Source of the DNA: Zychaea mexicana
Lineage: Eukaryota; Mucoromycota; Mucoromycetes; Mucorales; Lichtheimiaceae
NCBI RefSeq assembly: GCF_025766255.1
Contig: NW_026516681.1
Location: forward strand, 434,001 to 498,000
DNA: 64,000 nt
Direction of reading: 5' to 3'
Each line of letters opens with the position of its first letter. Within the stretch, counting starts at the first letter, position 1. Below, one piece after another: positions 21,701-31,894 of this stretch. The notes beneath the pieces are model-generated. The model ran no database searches. It saw only the letters and a list, made by a program, of their open reading frames with translations, and was not told the origin of the DNA. A program made the position numbers and the translations under genes.

Positions 21701-22512
21701 AAACCCCACACTTTCCACCTACCTCTGCCACCAGCCTCCAATTTGTTTCAAACTCAACCCGGGTAAAGTGAAATGAGGGGAAACGCTCAGGCCCTATTCC
21801 CACAGCAGCAAAATAGGCTTATGCCTTATGCGCACAGTGAGTCTCTGACGCACCCTTGCCATTTCCTATACATTAGCCTACTACAAGCTTCTTGTCACGA
21901 GTGAAACAGCCATACTACTATATCTTGACATTGGCTTTGTACTGCTTAACTTCTATTATGTCTTGACTTGAATTGAAAATCTTAAGTACTCATATATTCT
22001 GCTCTGCTACACTTAATATATTATCTACTTCAACTTTTATTATGTCTTAGTTGACTAAAACTATGTCCAGGTTGACTGTTATTATGTCCAGGTTGTCTAT
22101 TATTCATGTTTAGATTGATTATTATTCTTGTCAGAATGATTTTCATTCATGTACAGATTGATTTTTATTTTGTCCAGATTGATTTTACTCATGTCCAGAT
22201 CGATTTATATTCATGTCCAGGTCGATGTATATTCATGTCCAGATCGTTTTATATTCATGTCCAGATCGATCTTTATTCATGTCCAGCTCGATTTTCATTC
22301 ATGTCCAGCTCGATTTTCATTCATGTCTAGATCGATTTTCATTCATGTCCAGCTCGATTTTCATTCATGTCCAGCTCGATTTTCATTCATGTCCAGATCA
22401 ATTATTATTCATGTCCAGATTAACTTTCATTCATGTCCACTCAGACTAACATTCATGTCCACTCTGCCTAAATAAAAGTTCAAACGTCCACTAGGAGATG
22501 AAAAATCCTGTA
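18740..22512. mobile_element. Long-TIR element B (second copy of element A)
   Basis: Ends are TACAGGATTTTTCATCTCCT and its reverse complement, with TA at 18740-18741 and 22511-22512. Mirrored features sum to 41252 (18777 with 22475, 19486 with 21766), so arms are ~1.4 kb. Outer arms are 22-bp satellite arrays (about 18780-19200 and 22050-22470). A secondary inverted match links 20335-20381 with 21106-21150. Unlike copy A, the two flanks are unrelated, as expected for a simple insertion. The spacer holds a damaged version of the same small ORFs. Confidence 0.85.
20706..21108 (+). pseudogene. Element B internal ORF with a 2-nt deletion near the start
   Basis: This is the homologue of 10949-11170. 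The start region reads MNNRQVTTLDD as in copy A, then loses two bases (GACGACTCGC versus GACGACATTCGC at about 20737). From there the frame used by the downstream part (WQIFKDRISELCGYKWVHK and on) stays open to 21108. It ends in a Pro/Asn/Ser-rich tail. Copy A retains the start but lost the tail. No known domain. Confidence 0.4.
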
Positions 22513-22915
22513 TGATTATAAAATTTCAGAGGCTACTCACCTGTCATACCAAAAAAAACAGTAGTAAATAAAAAAAAATTTCACGTTGCCATGGGAATAT
22601 TTTTAATTGATAGCCAGTAGAATATAAGTGCAAAATTCAGGTTTTGCACAAGTTTACGCAAGCTTTGCACTGTTAAGATCCTCGTAACTAAAGCCTTTTT
22701 CTTCATACCTTCTATATTTTTTTCGTTATTCTTCCCTTTCGTCAATGTTGGTGATTTTTGTTCATTGTTATCAATCATATAGCAAGCTTATTATTTGCTG
22801 TAAGTTTTTTTTTTTAAAAAAAATAGGATGCATTGTTTGTTTCAGTATGTAATTTTGGTAACCATACTAACGAATACTAACCAAAAAATATGTTGCTCGC
22901 TTTTAGAAACCCAAC
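22513..22915. other. Sequence upstream of G3
   Basis: From about 22686 this region matches the sequence upstream of G4 (from 48964), so it is probably the native 5' flank of the G gene. A divergent minus-strand frame (22778-22581, starting MIDNNEQKSPTLTKGK, followed by a GTGAGT donor near 22547) could be a first exon of a neighbouring gene. The G4 version of it is broken. I do not call it as a gene. Confidence 0.35.
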
Positions 22916-25900
22916 ATGATCTATTCTGAGCATATAAAGAAAGGTACACGTAGTTTTCATATACTTCGTACCTAAACACAGAAAAAATATTCATGTCACT
23001 TCACTGTAATCTTTTTTAACAGCAATAGCAATTTTAACCACCAATAACAATAACAACGACGACGACATTGACGGGAAAGTGGCTGTGTTCTATCAGCAAA
23101 TAATAGATACTCTTGTTGAGATCATTATTGAAAATGAAGAAGGCGATAAATTCAATGACATCATGACAAAATGGTCAAGAGAGCTTGAAGCTTTTAGCTG
23201 TGATGAAATACAGTTGGTATGTTATTTTAATAAAAGCATTGGCTGCTATGATTATTATTTTATAGTGTAAGAGTGAATCAAACGAAAAATCAATCAAATC
23301 TTCTTATTCTCTTTGCAATTATATAGATCCGTCAAAAATCCATCGTGGAAAATGATCAAAAAAGAGTTTTAAAGAAAGCACATCAACAACACCGAAAGTA
23401 GTAATAATAAATCTACTCCAAATCTAAGTCCCTCGAAAAAAAAATCTCCCAATAGCATAAAAAAGACTAATACTAGTTATCTCAACCTTGGGATAACTAA
23501 AGAAGAAAAAACAAGCGTGCAAGCGTTATTCGATGAAATGGACCAAAATAGACTTTAGATTTTGGAAGCAACATAACATGCAGCAGCAAGTCAAGAGGTA
23601 GAAACTGATCAAGTAATATCAGTTGAAGAAAAGATGCTAAAATATGATGAACATCGGGAAAATGTGTTCACCAAAGAGGAGCTAAAAGAACTTGAGGAAA
23701 CTAGTGATGAAGTCCTTGTACCTATCAATGATGTTATTGAAGAAACGTTGAATGAGCTGAATGAATTGGTAAGATTATTATTGAGAATTAATTCTTATTC
23801 ATAAATTAATAAAAGTATAGTTAATGGAAAACTATTAATTGCTTGTATTTAATTCATATATTTATTCTTATTATATAAAAATATAAAAAATTTTACCTTT
23901 TTAACGTTTTTTAAAAATATTTAGAGATAGAGTGAATTACCAAAAAATAATTTTGGCATTCTACTATTACATATATCTCAGAAATAAAATTTTTGGATAT
24001 ATGACCAGACAGAAAAGGAAAAGAATGAATGTTCTTTTTCATATTATATTATTATATGATTATACTTAAAAAAAAGTTAAAATGGTATTTTACTATTTTT
24101 TATATTAATATTATTAGAAAGAAAAAAAACTATTCTTTATTTTTCCTATCTATCTAGATATATTCTAAAAGAATATATTTTAAACAGTAGAATACCAAAA
24201 TTATTTTTTAGTAATTCACTGTTTTATATATTAGTAATAGAAATTAAAATCTACTAGATTTTTAATTTTATTAATATATTTATTGTAAAATAAGTAATAA
24301 GATATGAAAAAAAAAACGATATTTATATTACTCTTATAGATTTAAACTCAGATCATGTTCATATGATGAAATATATATGAAATTATTTTCAAAAACATTA
24401 AAAATTTTAAAATTTTTTATATTTTTATATATATATTATTAATTAATAGATTAATCAAGATTTTATTGATATAGGGATCATCAATTATTATTGATTGATT
24501 CCCATTCTTGTGAGAAACAATTATATTTATTTATTTAATATGATTTTCTATATAATTATAGTTTTAGAAGGTGTAAGTTATTTAAAACTTATAACGTGAC
24601 TCTTTATGGTTTCTTCTCTTAGAGAAAAGTTCTTAAATTTTAATAAAAAAATAAAATTTTTTGTCTTTGCAAAATTTAAAATACTTATAAAATTACAATA
24701 ATTTTAATAATTAGAGAAAAAGATTAAGTTCAAATGATAATGAAAAATATAATGATAAATGTTCTTCTGTAGTCTTTTCTCTCTTTTTCTCTCTCTCTAG
24801 ATTATTACAGTTTCTTTTTTTCTTCTTCAAATAATACTATTTCTATTGGCTATTCTATTCATAGGGAGTTAATCATTAATAATTAAATATTCAACAAATC
24901 TTGATATGTTAGAACTTTAATTAATTAATATTAACGGTGGATTATAAATAATAAAAATAAAAAAATTTTAATTTTTTAATTTTTTATTATTATAATTCTA
25001 AATAATATATTTTATATAAATGTGTTTAATCCGGAACAGATAACACTATTTATATTTAGACATATAGGCTAGACCTTTACGGTCGACGCCTTACTAGTGA
25101 CATAATTTTTTAGAACGAGTTCAAAAAGTTAGTACATGCTTGACATGAAATCAATTAATATAATTAAATTGCTGTTTACAGCAAATTTAATTGTTAATGA
25201 TTGAATCTCATAGGATACTACTGAGGATGTTTATAGCCACTCTCATACCATTGAGCATGACCCAAAGAAACAGCCGTGGTTAGCCTGGCTTGCAATGATG
25301 TTGATGAAAACAGCCTATCCATTTATTCATAATGTGGATATAAGCACATATTTGGAATTAGACAAACAGTATCTATCATGGGGATTCCTGAACGATATTT
25401 TTATTAGATCAAATATTGCTACTCAAGGGTAATAATATTTAATGGTAAATAGGGACAGTCATCGTAGGTCATATACTAAGTACATTGGCATAGATTCTTT
25501 GTTTGGGGGGTTATAGGAAAGAAAAAACGAGCAAAGCTAATGCAACACAAACTAACAACAAGCGAAAACTGTCTGCAACTGAAGAAGTAAAACACAAAGC
25601 AATCAGTCGGCGCATGAACTGTATATATACTGGTGGCTTAAAGGAGCTTGGGTGTATGGAAGTAGGATCAGTGGCTGATGAAACGAAAGAGTTCAAGGAT
25701 GCATGTATGAAGATACCAGTCATCATGAAGGACATGCTGTGTGAAATTGTGGAAAGAGCACCAAATCTTGTACGACGTGTACACATGATAGGATATATGA
25801 TTATTGGTAAGCAATAATTCTGGTTGGGGTAGAGGTATTGAGATCTAAGCAATAACAAGTATAATTTTACTATAAACAGTAGATTAATTTGTTATCAATA

Positions 25901-26620
25901 GATGTCAAGGATCTACTAATTTTTGTATTTCATCAAAAATTATGTAACTAGTAGGCGTCAGTTCAGTAGGTCTAGCCTATTCCATGTTGTTTACTTTGAA
26001 GGTGATTCCTTTTCCCTGATCAAAACAGATTAATAATGTTTAAAAATAATTATAATATCTAGAAAAGTTTAACAATTAAAGTTCTTGATTTTTATAGATT
26101 ATTTAATATTTTTATAACTTATAAATTTTAACATGAAAATGATTCCTTTATTGAATTAATCATAAACAATAATATAAGGATCATCAAAGATTATCTCTTA
26201 TATTTAATTGTTATTAATCAATTCCCATTATCATATCAACCTGTTACTGAATTATAACTAAATTTAGGTCAACAAGTATTAATGCTTGATATGGACTCAC
26301 CTAAGGGCTATGTATCTCGAATATGACACACAGTGCCAATTGAATGCCCAAGTTGTTCAAAAGACTATGTTGCACGAATCAGCCCATTAATTGAATTGGC
26401 ACCAATAGTAAAGAAGAAGATAGAAACCACACTCGAAATTTACCAAACAGCTCGAATTCCATTAAAAGTTGCCAAGCATGGCTCCTTTGTATTACCACCC
26501 AACCCATTTTCACCATCCACATCATCTACAACAACTACTACCACAACAACATCAGAATCAAGCTCAGAAGATTGGTTAATTTTATCACCCACATCTAAAC
26601 GATCTAAAAATCATCAATAA
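22916..26620 (+). pseudogene. G3: broken copy of the multi-exon G gene, with its start exon
   Basis: The start exon (22916-22943, MIYSEHIKK) is followed by GTACAC and an intron ending in TTTTTTAACAG. Exon 2 keeps ATTTTAACC, the in-frame form. Further exons: to 23217, about 23327-23775, 25214-25428, 25510-25806 and 26279-26620. Defects are TAG in GACTTTAGATTTTGG, TAA in ACATAACATGC, and the TGA at about 26324 shared with G1 and G2. It lacks the exon insertion seen in G1 and G2 but shares the AT-rich intron inserts, so it branched off before the palindrome formed. Element C copy 3 follows. Confidence 0.85.
24865..25207. mobile_element. AT-rich intronic MITE in G3 (copy of 14931-15274)
   Basis: TCATAG flanks it at 24859-24864 and 25208-25213, the same site and duplication as in G2. 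It was therefore inherited with the duplicated gene rather than inserted independently. Confidence 0.8.
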
Positions 26621-26731
26621 TATCATCTTATAAATATCAACAACAAATATACTGAACAGATATACAGTATCATTATTTGAATATTGAATATTCTTCACTA
26701 CAATAACAAACTACCTTACAGAAAAAACAAC

Positions 26732-27209
26732 CAGAGCTGCTTAAGTGACCAAATGTTTCCTTGCGTAGACCAAATTTTTATATATAGGAGTTTAGACATC
26801 CGTTACACATGTCCCCTCTACTATCTTCACTCCTTCAGTAGACCAAACAACTTCTCCCTACACCAATTGCAGATTTTCCTTACAATCTGTCATTCCTTGT
26901 GTAGACAAAAAAAACTCTAAATAGTGATAGCAGATACTCCATTGTGACTTGTCAGCTACAGGCACAAATACTCAAGAATTTCCTTGAAACATGGCTGTGC
27001 CAGCTACTTCTTTACAAGAGCTGTGATAAATGTTTCATTATTTCATTAACTAAAATTCTACTTCTTATATTCTGTTTCTCTATACAGTTATTGTTTCTCT
27101 AATTATATTCATTGCCTATAAATATAAACTATTTCTTAAAATATAACTGTTTGCAACTAATGGATGTTAAACTCCTTTAAGTAAAAATTTGGTCACTCGC
27201 GCAGCTCTG
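26732..27209 (+). mobile_element. TIR element C, copy 3 (internally deleted)
   Basis: It begins CAGAGCTGCTTAAGTGACCA and ends CACTCGCGCAGCTCTG like copy 2, but about 880 bp of interior, including the ORF, is gone. The junction lies near 27150 (TGTTTGCAACTAATGGATG). Confidence 0.7.
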
Positions 27210-27216
27210 AAATAAA

Positions 27217-27421
27217 ATGGGGGACGCGAATCATTTGGAAAAAACGGCACTATGGACATGTCTGGGCTTAGCCGAATTAATTCTTTTGGTTTTGGGAAGT
27301 ATATATAGTGAATTGATTTGGATGTCACTCACAGAAATACATTCATATGCATCTACTGCGCAGCATCACATTGATTAGGAGTATATAAAAAGTAGACTAT
27401 ACTCTATCCTCAAAAACTAAT
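27217..27421 (+). pseudogene. Copy of the 67-aa hydrophobic-segment ORF, stopped by TAG
   Basis: It matches 18159-18362 with few changes, but GATGAG has become GATTAG, a stop at about 27376-27378. Confidence 0.4.
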
Positions 27422-27944
27422 AAATGTAGATATATATTTATATGATATCAATTGTACTTGTGGTGCACCACATTAATACACTGCTTAAGATATCAACAAT
27501 AAGATAGTCGGCTAAGCATTATAGCACACGCGTATGGACACTACGGCATTCTGGCTAAACACTATTGAATAAAACCTCTTACTCAGATGATCCACCTTAC
27601 GTGAGCAGGACAATGAACCTATCAACAGGTACCTCAGCCATTACATCAGCTAACGCCTATTTAAAAGATGTGCCCGATTAACATAACGACTTCAAGAGAA
27701 GTTCTGATACGTCTTGATCCATCCTCTATCACATAGTTTATCCATTAGTCGGATGAATTGTTATTGCTGTCTTACAGTAATAGCTAGAATATAAAAGAGC
27801 TTATCTTTTGTTGGAATGAAACATCATCTCAACGATACTTAATCTTGTCCCTTATTATCTTTATTGGAGCTCTATCATCACAGTACAACTTTGTTGTAAA
27901 GAGATAGAGACAGACAGAGAGAGATTAAGGAAAGGCTATGGATC
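27422..27944. other. Spacer downstream of G3
   Basis: 27422-27623 is shared with the region after G2; the rest is unique. A stretch from TGTGCCCGATTAAC (27669) through AATATAAAAGAGC to TATCATCACA (about 27880) has the TG...CA ends and TATA box of a short LTR. No 5-bp target duplication or internal retrotransposon was seen. No gene. Confidence 0.35.
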
Positions 27945-29805
27945 CACCATGGGAAACTTTCTGAACAATCTGAACAATCTGAACAAACTGAACAAATATT
28001 GTTACACAAATTTCCACAATGAGACATTTTCTGAACAAACTGAACAAACTAGACAAACTGAACATTTCCTGCAACACAAGGCTTCTATATTCGTACAGTA
28101 GAGGATAAAACATCTGAGCAAACTGAACAAACGGATACAGTTATGGAGACGGCTTGTGCGTCTATGGCCAACTGCAGCGATTGGTGGTGGCCTCTTACGT
28201 GTTTGATTTTTTTTTGCTTCTGCTTTTTCTTACTTTGTTTTTTTCTAACTCTTTTACTTTTTCGATCAATCTTACTTCTTTTTAGCAATGAATCCCTTCC
28301 AGCATCCAACTTTTTTACAAAACAAACCGTTCCTCACTGTACTTACGGAGATTCGCGACAGTCTGTTTAGTCTGGAACGTCGTATGACCAACATTGAAAA
28401 CGCGTTGGGTCTCAATCCGCAACAGCAGCGTCCTCATCCGCAGCAATCTCAACTGCAACAACTTCTCACCAATGAGCAAGATGTACGTGAACGGATGGCG
28501 CAGTCGTACCAACTTTCGCATACTGCGCAGCTCTCTCCAAGTGAGAATATCAAGAAGGTGCAGTACATGGGCAACAGCCAAACGGTCACCAAGTCGCACA
28601 TAGTGCAATTTTGAAAGACTTTGGTGGCCTTGATCAAGAAAAGGCCGTGGCTATGTACCACTCGCTGAGCGATGAGTTCAAGACTAAGAGGACGGTTGCA
28701 AAGTGCACATGCTGCAACTTATCGCGAGGTTCCCGATCACGTCAAGAGGACAGAATGGAAGACATTCGAAGAGAATGTCAAATACATGTACAAGCTGCCT
28801 CTTGACAAATGTGAACAGCATTGGGTTGTGGATTATTTTATCCATGCTGTATTCAAAACGATTACCAGGTATATGTGATTTCGGTGTCATCATTCAATAG
28901 TGTAATCTCATTATTTTTACAATCAAAAATATTAGAAACAACACCAATGTTTCTGATGCTGGTTCATCGGTTGGTGCTCGGTCTGCAATGTAAGCAAATG
29001 AATGGTCAACAGAATCGTATGGATTATACTAATAGATATGACTAGGAGTCGTATGGACTTAACCAGCCAACGAGGAGCTTCCCCTGCACCAACATTGCAA
29101 ACTGAAGGATCATTTATGTCAATGTAAGTTATGTACGATATTATGTTAAACTATGCATACTAGTAAAGTATGCTTTTATAGGACAAGTGATCAAGTGAAT
29201 CCTGCTGGTCAAGAACAAACGTAAGTGATAACAAACTAGCATCTACATTTTATTGTGTTCTAATCGAATCAGTTTGTTGGACCACTCCTTTCAGAATCAC
29301 CATCCATCCCAATGCCATCACCATCTTCTTCTTCGACTCGTCAACTATCCCAACTGCCCCTTCTACCACAAGAATCCGAACAACCTACCACTGCCTCTCC
29401 ATCCATTCCATCATCAGCTCCTGCACTATCACATCAACCTACTTCTCCATCCGCCGTCTTCTCCATTCCTTCCTCTGTAGCTCCCCTACCACAACAGCCC
29501 GCTGCATCACACACTGTCAGATTGCAGCAAGGTAAGCGCAAAACACCTTCATTCCCGCCTCCACAACGCAAACGTCGAAACTAATATGGAAAAATATATG
29601 AACAACTATATGATAGCATTGATAAATAATAAATTATGATTATGCTAAAAAACCCTATAATAATTGATGAATGGTGCCGCTCCTGATTTTAGATTTATGT
29701 TTGGGTACACAATTTGCCAAATACAGATAGTTCTCTCAGCTGGTTTTGAATACCAAGTTCAGATGGTTCAGATTGTTCAGATTGTTCAGCAAACTTCCCA
29801 TGGTG
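27945..29805 (+). mobile_element. TIR element with CTGAACAA subterminal repeats, carrying gene H1
   Basis: The left end is CACCATGGGAAACTTTCTG followed by repeated CTGAACAAT/CTGAACAAAC. The right end is the inverted counterpart (reversed: CACCATGGGAAGTTTGCTG and the same CTGAACAAT repeats). The element is ~1.86 kb and interrupts or abuts a LINE reverse-transcriptase fragment at 29806. No transposase was recognised and no clear target duplication was found. It is probably non-autonomous. Confidence 0.68.
28288..29584 (+). pseudogene. H1: unknown multi-exon gene (coiled coil, HW-motif block, Pro/Ser-rich tail), frameshifted
   Basis: From the ATG at 28288: a short coiled-coil-like stretch (LTEIRDSLFSLERRMTNIE), then Gln-rich sequence. 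A block reads HIVQ/KDFGGLDQEKAVAMYHSL across a 1-nt loss at about 28608. A third-frame block (about 28710-28868) carries VPDHVKRTEWKTF and LPLDKCEQHWVVDYFIHAVF, followed by a GTATAT donor. Small exons follow near 28935-28986, 29047-29124 and 29182-29220. The last exon (about 29296-29584) codes for a Pro/Ser-rich tail ending in basic KRKTPSFPPPQRKRRN. The pattern PxDxCxxHW is shared with H2 at 53340-55005. The function is unknown; basic ends suggest DNA binding. Confidence 0.55.
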
Positions 29806-30240
29806 AACAGAGTGGTATATTATATAAAGAAATACCAACAAGCTTCCAATGCTAAATTCAACAAGGCTAAAACCCAAGCCATATCCTTCAGTGGTTCACC
29901 GCAACCTGACTGGAACACAAGGTTACAACAATTTGGCATTCCAACATGCCATGACCGCACCAAGCCAGACGCTATCGTGTACCTAGGATACCCACTTTCC
30001 TCATCCAACCCACAACTGCAGACCTTCATAGATCGTCTACTCGCAACGATTAAGAACCATTGCAACATACATCTGGGAAGAGGATTATCGGTGCGTGGCA
30101 GAGCTACGGTTTTGAACACTCTTATACTGTCTAAACTATGGCATGTACTCCGTGTCATTAACGCGCCCCTAGCCAGATTCCACAGAACGCTCAAAAGCAT
30201 CATTAGCAATTTCGTTATGCATCGCATGTTCCCCCAGTAA
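29806..30240 (+). pseudogene. LINE (non-LTR) reverse transcriptase fragment
   Basis: The open frame to 30240 contains SNAKFNKAKTQAISFSG, VYLGYPLSSS and GRGLSVRGRATVLNTLILSK. These are the signature blocks of the region just after the catalytic domain in LINE-type reverse transcriptases (the A-K-N-x-x-K-T block, Y-L-G, and L-S-x-x-G-R). The catalytic YxDD part and the C-terminal half are missing. The left break coincides with the TIR element at 27945-29805, which may have inserted into the LINE. Confidence 0.75.
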
Positions 30241-30866
30241 AGCGCTGAACCCTAGCTTTCAGGAAGTGAAGTCCAATGACATCAAATCCTTCGATAATAG
30301 TTCATTTTGGGAACCAGATGCGATCACAGATGTCGATTTCCGTGCCCTTCGACAGTTCATGAACGTAGAACGCGCTACTGAGGAGCTTTTGTTGTATCAA
30401 TAAACCTATTTATGTAGTAAAAAGACGTCAGATATGGTTGACGTACTGATTGCAATGTAAAACTGCTTTTTAGGACGAAGAAAAGCAGCTTAAATCCTAT
30501 GCTTTAAATAGATGTAAGCGAATCTATAGAGCATTAGAAGAAGAAAAACGCAGGGAAGCATATCAAAACCTCATTTCCTGCAAGTTACCAGCGGCTGAAA
30601 AACTCTACAAGAAGGTGCACGGCCATTCCAGGCAATATTACCAGCAACAACATGAGCAGGAAGAGCCTTTGGTTCTCAAGAGAATCGAAAACGATGCGGA
30701 AGAGGATGACGAGGAGGAAGAATGTCCTGAGGACAGATTGATGATATCTTTCGCTGATATCATTATGAGATTGATGCTTGCGCAGAGCGGGCAAGAAAAC
30801 GTTGAAGACTTGCAGCGCGAGCTCGGCATCCACGAAAATTTTGATAAAAATGATGTGCCAGAGTAA
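30241..30866 (+). pseudogene. Unknown gene fragment with an acidic tail
   Basis: An open stretch from about 30242 (SALNPSFQEVKSND to ATEELLLYQ) ends at a TAA near 30403. A second frame (about 30475-30866) begins DEEKQLKSYALNRCKRIYRA, continues through a charged, probably coiled-coil segment, then an Asp/Glu run (AEEDDEEEECPEDR), and ends at 30866. An AG acceptor precedes the second part (CTGCTTTTTAG), but no donor joins the two parts in frame. It is either broken or mis-split. No family recognised. Confidence 0.4.
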
Positions 30867-31413
30867 AGACCTGTATTACTGCATACGCTAATAACTGTAC
30901 TTTACTTATGCCTCGGTATTATGTTCATACGCCCTTACTTGCTATTATGTTACCTTTCACATTTCAACTATGCAAAGAATCCATTTTCCATAAGCTATTT
31001 GTTTGTTTATATTTATAACTCATATGATAAATGGCTCTTCTCACAATTTTTTTATGTAACAATGAGCAAACACAGAACACTATTAAATTGTCTGTCTGTT
31101 AGAATCAATAGATAGTAAGCTGTAGTATATTAATTCCATTCATGTTTTTCTTATCACATATATGCATACAGTCATACCTTTAGGCTGCTGTAGAACAATT
31201 ATTTTGAGAGTAAAAAAAGTACACATTGTATGTGATGACATACAATAAGCAGGTGTTTCTATCATTATATATGGGCGGAAAAATGGCACCTAGGCAAAAG
31301 GGGGTAGTCAGCTAAATTGAAAGTTAGCAAAATTAGTGACTAACTCTGGTTCGAAAACTGCTAACTTTCGCAAATAAAAGGTTTTACCGGGCAATTTTCA
31401 GCAGGGAATTTTG
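30867..31413. other. Non-coding spacer
   Basis: No gene or transposon end recognised. A short inverted/duplicated motif (GCTAACTTTCGCAA near 31361 and GAAAGTTAGCAAAA near 31319) lies just before the minisatellite. Confidence 0.4.
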
Positions 31414-31885
31414 TGCAATAAATTGTAGACACATGGTTCGTCGAGTCACTAAAATGTAGACACCCGGTTCGCCATCTCAATAAATTGTAGACACATGGTT
31501 CGCCATGTCAATAAATTGTAGACACCTGGTTCGCCATCTCAATAATTTGTAGACACCCAGTTCGCCATTTCACTAAATTGTAGACACACGGTTCGCCAAG
31601 TCACTAAATTGTAGACACACGGTTCGCCATCTCAATAAATTGTAGACACATGGTTCGCCAAGTCACTAAATTGTAGACACACGGTTCGCCATCTCAATAA
31701 ATTGTAGACACATGGTTCGCCAAGTCACTAAATTGTAGACACATGGTTCGCCATCTCAATAAATTGTAGACACATGGTTCGCCATGTCAATAAATTGTAG
31801 ACACCTGGTTCGCCATCTCAATAAATTGTAGACACCCGGTTCGCCATTTTACTAAATTGTAGACACACGGTTCGCTATCTCAATT
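31414..31885. repeat. 31-bp minisatellite, about 15 units
   Basis: The unit is AATTGTAGACACATGGTTCG plus CCATCTCAATA. TGTAGACAC occurs 15 times with two alternating linker types (CCATCTCAATAA and CCAAGTCACTAA), suggesting higher-order duplication of two-unit blocks. It ends immediately before the left TIR of the first MULE copy. Confidence 0.92.
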
Positions 31886-31894
31886 ACTAAAATG

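Noticed and set aside
31414..31885. CRISPR-like array
   Set aside because: The units are contiguous 31-bp repeats without unique spacers, in a fungal genome, so this is a minisatellite.
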